A stretch of DNA of 9,933 nt from the NCBI GenBank assembly GCA_025774405.1, contig JALGWB010000062.1, positions 1 to 9,933 of the forward strand, given 5' to 3'. This DNA comes from a bacterium (GTDB lineage: Bacteria > Arandabacterota > Arandabacteria > Arandabacterales > Arandabacteraceae). How positions within the stretch are numbered: position 1 is the first letter of the stretch; each line of letters starts with the position of its first letter. The notes beneath the pieces were generated by a model. It ran no database searches. It was not told the DNA's origin and saw only the letters and a list, made by a program, of their open reading frames with translations. The translations under genes and the position numbers were made by a program. This document shows positions 5,762 to 9,933 of the stretch, piece by piece.

Positions 5762-6583
5762 ATGAAGCTTGTTAGCGGACTGGCTGCGGCTGCCCTACTT
5801 ATCACTATGGCTTCCTCCGCTATGGGTGCTGTTGGCTGGTGCGGGCAGATCTGGCCCTGCAATGGTGCCATGTACACGTCGAACGATGATATCGATGTGT
5901 ATGTCCAGGTCTGGAAAGATGGTTGCACCGGTCCCAGCGGTCCATGTGCGGACGTGGAGGCATATCTTTACTACAAATGTGTTGGTGATGTTGACTTCAC
6001 CGAAGTCCCGATGGTTTACAATGTGCCTGTCGGGAATAACGACGAATACAAGGGGACAATTCCCGCTGGGCATGGTTGTGATCAGGTCGAGTTCTATGTG
6101 AAGGTCGTTGACGTCACCGATGCCACTGAGTGCTATGGTCAGGATCAGTGTGGCAATGATCCCAACTTTGTCATCGACATAACCCAGGTCACATCTCAGG
6201 ATGTCACCGTAAGATTCCACCTCTGCTTGACAAGTGGTGTAGAGACAACGGGTGATGTCTGCGTGACAGGAAGCCACGATGTGCTTACCAACTGGGGCAG
6301 TGGCGTCGTAATGAGTCTCAGCTGCCCTGAGAATAGCCCAAAACTCTACCAGGTCGATGTGCTCTTCCCTGCGGGAAGCAATCCGTATGTTGAATACAAG
6401 TACCGCAAGGATGATTGTGAGACCTGGGAGGGGACTGGTAACCATAGCTTCACAATTGATGATTCGGGTGCTTTCCAGGATCTCTGGATTGATGGCTGGG
6501 AATTCAACACACCTGACTGTCCGGACTGTCCGACATCTACCAGTCCTGCGCAGTGGGGAGCTATCAAGGCTCTTTATCGGTAG
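5762..6583 (+). CDS. Secreted cysteine-rich protein with CBM20-like carbohydrate-binding domain
   Basis: A 273-residue precursor. Residues 1-23 form a signal peptide (MKLVSGLAAAALLITMASSAMGA). Residues about 24-145 look like a beta-sandwich of the kind seen in secreted glycan-active proteins (VYVQVWKDG, TEVPMVYNVPVGNNDEYKGT, then VEFYVKVVD). Residues about 148-235 resemble CBM20 starch-binding domains: VTVRFHL at 148, VCVTGSHDVLTNW with W178, EYKYRKDDCETWEG with W222, then GNHSFTI. W178 and W222 fall where the family carries its glycan-stacking tryptophans. The protein ends PAQWGAIKALYR. The mature chain has 14 cysteines, an even number, suggesting disulfides and an extracytoplasmic home. No catalytic domain is present, so it is probably a binding or surface protein. 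It is monocistronic between a consensus promoter and an intrinsic terminator. The CBM20 assignment is by motif only. Confidence 0.85.
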   Translation: MKLVSGLAAAALLITMASSAMGAVGWCGQIWPCNGAMYTSNDDIDVYVQVWKDGCTGPSGPCADVEAYLYYKCVGDVDFTEVPMVYNVPVGNNDEYKGTIPAGHGCDQVEFYVKVVDVTDATECYGQDQCGNDPNFVIDITQVTSQDVTVRFHLCLTSGVETTGDVCVTGSHDVLTNWGSGVVMSLSCPENSPKLYQVDVLFPAGSNPYVEYKYRKDDCETWEGTGNHSFTIDDSGAFQDLWIDGWEFNTPDCPDCPTSTSPAQWGAIKALYR

Positions 6584-6607
6584 AGACGCATTCAAAGCGA
6601 ATACGTT

Positions 6608-6639
6608 GGGGGCAACAGAAAGTTGCCCCCTTGCTTTTT
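6608..6639 (+). terminator. Intrinsic terminator after the secreted protein gene
   Basis: GGGGGCAAC (6608-6616), loop AGAAA, GTTGCCCCC (6622-6630) is a perfect 9-bp G/C-rich stem, followed by TTGCTTTTT. It lies 25 bases after the stop codon and ends the single-gene transcript. Confidence 0.9.
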
Positions 6640-6828
6640 CCATTGGTCTTCCCGCAGGAAAAGCAGTCAGAAGACGTTGATGCGAGGGCGATTTCTGAGA
6701 ATTTCCCTGTTCAGCCACTTGAATCCCCCGGCCCTTGCTTACATTACCTTTTTCAGCTTGGCGCTCCACTGCTTTTGTGGTACACAGAACAGGTCAGCAT
6801 CTCATGACTCTAGGGCAAGGACATCGAT
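6640..6828. other. Intergenic region before the YfhO-family gene
   Basis: These 189 bases separate the terminator from the next gene and should hold its promoter, since readthrough is blocked. Only a weak candidate was seen (TTGAAT at about 6719 with a poor CATTAC some 17 bases on). Stops in all likely upstream frames, including TGA 6805 and TAG 6811, rule out an N-terminal extension of the next gene. Confidence 0.45.
6817..6821 (+). promoter_or_regulatory. Ribosome-binding site for the GTG start at 6829
   Basis: AAGGA lies 7 bases before GTG 6829. In-frame stops at 6805 and 6811 leave this GTG as the only reasonable start before the first membrane helix. Confidence 0.7.
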
Positions 6829-9800
6829 GTGAGAGCGGTATTACCGTTTTTGGTGCTCATACTGGCGACGATCATCTTTTTTTCAGATATCCTCTTCGGT
6901 CCTGACATCTATCTTGACGCTAACCCATTCCATTACAGTCCGTGGCAGGCTTACGCCCTGCAAAGCGATCTTGAGCATAGAACTTATCGGACGGATTCGT
7001 TTGTGACATATTTGCCGAGACGATATGAACTCACCAGGAGCATTCGGGAAAAGAGGTTCCCGCTTTGGAACCCCTATGTATTCGGCGGAATGCCCTTCTT
7101 TGCTGACCCCCAAACACGCGTGCTCTATCCACTTGCCCTTCTCCTTGTACCTTTCGATCCATTGCGATCGATGGGCTATGATGTCGCAATCCATGTCTGC
7201 CTTGCAATGATTGGTATGTACCTCTTCATGCGAGCGCTCAAGGTCTCAAAACTGGGCTCGCTTGCCGCTGCTTTTGGCTATGCGTTTTGTTCGTTCTTCT
7301 ATGTTCGGATCGGACATCCAACGTTCGTCGCAACAGGTGCGTGGGTTCCGTTTTTCTTCTACGGTTTCGAGAAAAGCCGGCAGGCTGAAAAGAAAGGGAT
7401 TCTCCTGCTGACCTTGTTCTTCACGCTCGGCTACTTTGCCGGGTTTCCTCAGGTGTTCATTTTCGGAGTGGGCTCTGTCGTTATCTATGGCTTCTATGTG
7501 AATTTGCTTGCAAACAAAAGTGAGCCAAGGTGGCGCAGCCTGATTCAGACAGCCAGGGTCTTTGGCATATCTGGTACGCTGTCGATATTGATTGTCGCTG
7601 TTCAGCTTGTACCCTTTGTCGAACTCACTCGCAACTCAATAGGGCTCACCATTGAGCTTGAACACATGCAGCAGGTCTTTATCACTCCAGCAGCCTTGCT
7701 TCTGCGATCGATTTTCCCCAACCTGTTTGGGAATCCAGTTGAGGGAACCGACTGGGCAGACCTTCCAAGGGAAGTAATCCATCCATACAATCCAGATTTC
7801 ACTGTCTATTGCAGCATAGGGATTTTGATGCTTGCTCTCGTGGCACTCTGGCGCATCAGGAAGAGTCCGAGAATCCAGATCCTTACCATCCTGCTTGCTA
7901 TTAGTGTTGCCATCGCAACAAGTGCATTTATTGTTGGGATTGCCTATAGGCTCCTGCCGGTTTTCAGAGCGTCACGAATCTCTCGTATTGCGGTTATCTC
8001 CTGTCTCTGTTTGTCGGCGATGGGAGGCATCGGATTCGATCAAGTCAAAGATGCCACGAAAGACCTCAGGTTAAAGAGATATGTGATCGCAGTTGTTGGT
8101 GGTGTTGTCCTCTTCGCTTTGGCTTTTGCTTTGATTTACGCTGTCAAGGGAGAAGCTACACTGGCGATGTTCGCGGAGAAGGCACGCTCTATTCCTGAGA
8201 CGATGTGGATTAAACTTCACACCTATACCCGCTCGGGTCTGATCAAGGAGTGGAGCGAAGGCAATCTCAATGGGTGGTTGGCCTATGAGAAGAAGCAGAT
8301 TGTTTCCGGGGTAGTTCTTGCGATTGTGGCGGCTGGCCTGATTCTGTCCATTCCTTTTCCCAAGCACCTCAAGAGGCGCTTCCGTCTGATCATGGGCGCA
8401 GCACTTGTCGCATTTGTCTGCTGGGATATTGGGTTTACAGCAAAGCACTATTTCGTCACCCAGGTGCCTGATTGCCTCTTTGAGACCAGAGGACTCAAGT
8501 TCCTGAGCGACAGACTCAAATCGCCCGGGCGATGGCGTCTTCTCAGCTCCAAACGCGGCTCGGAGGATGTCCTCGTGCTTCCTCCGAACACAAATCAGAT
8601 CTTTGGGCTGTGCTCGTTCATGGGCCAATCGACAATTGTTCCGAAGGGACATGTCGAGCTTTCGAAACCCAGTGTACCGTTCCTCATCCCGGCTCCTGTC
8701 AGGGATCATAAGGCGCCCTATTCTGGAGCCTTTGTCGTAGCCACCAATATAGGATGTGTGCGCTACGTTCTCCTGCCCAAGAAAGGAACCCTTTTCCTTT
8801 CGAATCGCATCCTCGGCGTTATTGGAAGTCTTCCGGAGATTGCTCCGAACATAAGACTGCTGAGGCTCGGTGGGGATACCCGGACCGCCTTCTGTCAGCC
8901 GCAGGACAACGAGTTGAACGTTCGGATCGATGTTCCGCGAGTCAAGTTTCTCGATGCGGCTTTCGGATTCAATTCCGAAGGCGCTTCTCCTGGTGATAGT
9001 CTGGTTTTCGGTATCGTGTGCGAAGGACGCAAGGTCAGCAAGACTCTCACCGGTAAGCTTGACATCTTTCGGGACAGTGGAAGGTGGCACGAATTCCGAC
9101 TCGATATCTCAGACCTGAGCAGTAGCAAGATTTATCTTAAGCTTGGATGGATGATGACCAGAGGGCATCCTAATGTCAAAATCAATGCCGGCTGGAGTGG
9201 CTTCGATATGGTCTATGCCGATTGTGAGCCTCGGCGCGTGCAGCAGGGCTACGTAATTCCTATTGGGGGCTATCCTCGATCCCTGAAGCTCTATCTCAGG
9301 AGTGACTGCCAGGAAGTACCACTTGAAGTCTGGTTCTCGGGTTCCCATCGGCGCATCTGGTGGATCTCATTTGGTAGAGAATTTCCAGAAAGGCATGTGA
9401 CGATTGATATCGGCGAAGCTACAGGCTCGGGAATTGTGATAGGGTCTGATTCGAGCTTTACGCTAATCAGGGCTAAGCTCGTTGATACAGGTAATCTCTA
9501 CCAAGGACTGGACCTGGTGTATGACAGGGACATGTACATCTATGAGAATCATCTTGCTGTTGCAAAGGGGGTGTGTGTTGACCCCGATCTCGTCGAGTTG
9601 ACCGACGATGGGAAGATCAAGATGAGGGCAATAGATTCATATGCTGATGTTGCTTGCGGTGAATGCAAAATCCTATCCTACGAGCCTGAGGAAGTTAAAT
9701 TGCGTGTTGAGGCTGATCGTGATTGCTTTCTGATATTTCAGGACATCTGGTATCCAGGGTGGAGAGCGCTGGTGGACGGTGTTGAACAGCCGATTTCCTC

Positions 9801-9933
9801 CACAGATATTGGCATGAGAGCCATCCCGATCAGCGAGGGCAAACACACGGTCAAGATGGTCTATGATCCTATTAGCGTGAAGATTGGGCTAGTCCTGAGC
9901 CTGACAGGACTCGGACTTTTGGCCGTCCTGGTG
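6829..9933 (+). CDS. YfhO-family polytopic membrane protein with extra beta-sandwich segment (3' truncated)
   Basis: This is the largest gene, open for 1,035 codons and running off the window. YfhO proteins are GT-C-like membrane proteins; the studied ones are implicated in adding sugars to cell-surface polymers on the outer face of the membrane. Visible in order: an N-terminal helix (VLPFLVLILATIIFF); a periplasmic loop with DSFVTYLPRR; the family hallmark FPLWNPYVFGGMPFFADPQT at residues 77-96; many membrane helices to about residue 540; and SIFPNLFGNP- and FRASRISRIAVI-type motifs typical of the family. Residues about 694-800 are a beta-rich segment ending in GWSGFDMVYAD, resembling a jelly-roll module. 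The family C-terminal domain follows (IFQDIWYPGWRALVDG at about 965-980, then HTVKMVYDP), leading into a last helix cut by the window end. It exceeds the usual 750-900 residues. The start is GTG with AAGGA 7 bases upstream. Confidence 0.9.
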   Translation, partial: MRAVLPFLVLILATIIFFSDILFGPDIYLDANPFHYSPWQAYALQSDLEHRTYRTDSFVTYLPRRYELTRSIREKRFPLWNPYVFGGMPFFADPQTRVLYPLALLLVPFDPLRSMGYDVAIHVCLAMIGMYLFMRALKVSKLGSLAAAFGYAFCSFFYVRIGHPTFVATGAWVPFFFYGFEKSRQAEKKGILLLTLFFTLGYFAGFPQVFIFGVGSVVIYGFYVNLLANKSEPRWRSLIQTARVFGISGTLSILIVAVQLVPFVELTRNSIGLTIELEHMQQVFITPAALLLRSIFPNLFGNPVEGTDWADLPREVIHPYNPDFTVYCSIGILMLALVALWRIRKSPRIQILTILLAISVAIATSAFIVGIAYRLLPVFRASRISRIAVISCLCLSAMGGIGFDQVKDATKDLRLKRYVIAVVGGVVLFALAFALIYAVKGEATLAMFAEKARSIPETMWIKLHTYTRSGLIKEWSEGNLNGWLAYEKKQIVSGVVLAIVAAGLILSIPFPKHLKRRFRLIMGAALVAFVCWDIGFTAKHYFVTQVPDCLFETRGLKFLSDRLKSPGRWRLLSSKRGSEDVLVLPPNTNQIFGLCSFMGQSTIVPKGHVELSKPSVPFLIPAPVRDHKAPYSGAFVVATNIGCVRYVLLPKKGTLFLSNRILGVIGSLPEIAPNIRLLRLGGDTRTAFCQPQDNELNVRIDVPRVKFLDAAFGFNSEGASPGDSLVFGIVCEGRKVSKTLTGKLDIFRDSGRWHEFRLDISDLSSSKIYLKLGWMMTRGHPNVKINAGWSGFDMVYADCEPRRVQQGYVIPIGGYPRSLKLYLRSDCQEVPLEVWFSGSHRRIWWISFGREFPERHVTIDIGEATGSGIVIGSDSSFTLIRAKLVDTGNLYQGLDLVYDRDMYIYENHLAVAKGVCVDPDLVELTDDGKIKMRAIDSYADVACGECKILSYEPEEVKLRVEADRDCFLIFQDIWYPGWRALVDGVEQPISSTDIGMRAIPISEGKHTVKMVYDPISVKIGLVLSLTGLGLLAVLV

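Noticed and set aside
5795..6769. Minus-strand frame of 324 codons
   Set aside because: Opposite the secreted CBM20-like gene and running through its terminator hairpin; no recognisable motif and no ribosome-binding site.
8071..9090. Long minus-strand frame of 339 codons
   Set aside because: It lies entirely opposite the YfhO-family frame, which has clear family motifs; the residue composition is charged and low in hydrophobic pattern, typical of an antisense shadow.
1..9933. CRISPR arrays, toxin-antitoxin pairs, phage or defence genes
   Set aside because: No regularly spaced repeats and no proteins of these kinds were found on either strand.

Overview
The window (9,933 bases) looks like chromosomal sequence from a free-living bacterium. 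It has Shine-Dalgarno sites, two close matches to the sigma-70 promoter consensus, a tRNA with encoded CCA, and mostly ordinary metabolic and envelope genes. Base composition appears near 50% G+C, judged by eye. No phage, integrase, transposase or CRISPR array is visible. Proteins resembling CBM20 secreted proteins and YfhO, and a C-terminal WGAIKALYR-type tail, suggest an uncultivated Gram-negative-type lineage, but I cannot name a phylum from the sequence.

Region 1 (1-2316, plus strand) is a tight operon. It holds the end of a MalF-type sugar ABC permease, then a MalG-type permease whose frame is broken by an apparent small internal deletion near 590-605, then anmK (anhydro-N-acetylmuramic acid kinase). 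The anmK frame runs into a small repeat element at 2251-2293, so its C-terminal tail is not typical of the family. The context suggests uptake and phosphorylation of a cell-wall amino sugar, but the substrate is inferred.

Region 2 (2417-2537) is a tRNA-Asp(GTC) gene with its own strong promoter. Converging on it from the minus strand (2614-4059) is a family-39 type polytopic glycosyltransferase.

Region 3 (4060-5301, minus strand) has a roughly 326-base stretch with only a doubtful 49-codon ORF. Beyond it is a two-gene operon of small zinc-ribbon proteins: a soluble one with a C-terminal ribbon, then a membrane one with an N-terminal ribbon.

Region 4 (5302-6639) is a 460-base divergent intergenic region. 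It contains a perfect TTGACA-N17-TATAAT promoter and a leader of about 190 nt with hairpins. The leader precedes a secreted, cysteine-rich protein with a starch-binding-like (CBM20-type) domain, which ends at a clear intrinsic terminator.

Region 5 (6829-9933, plus strand, running off the end) is a very large YfhO-family membrane protein of at least 1,035 codons. It has an extra beta-sandwich-like segment before the canonical C-terminal domain. The two GT-C-like membrane proteins and the secreted carbohydrate-binding protein give the window an envelope and glycan flavour, but they are separate transcription units and no single pathway is proven.
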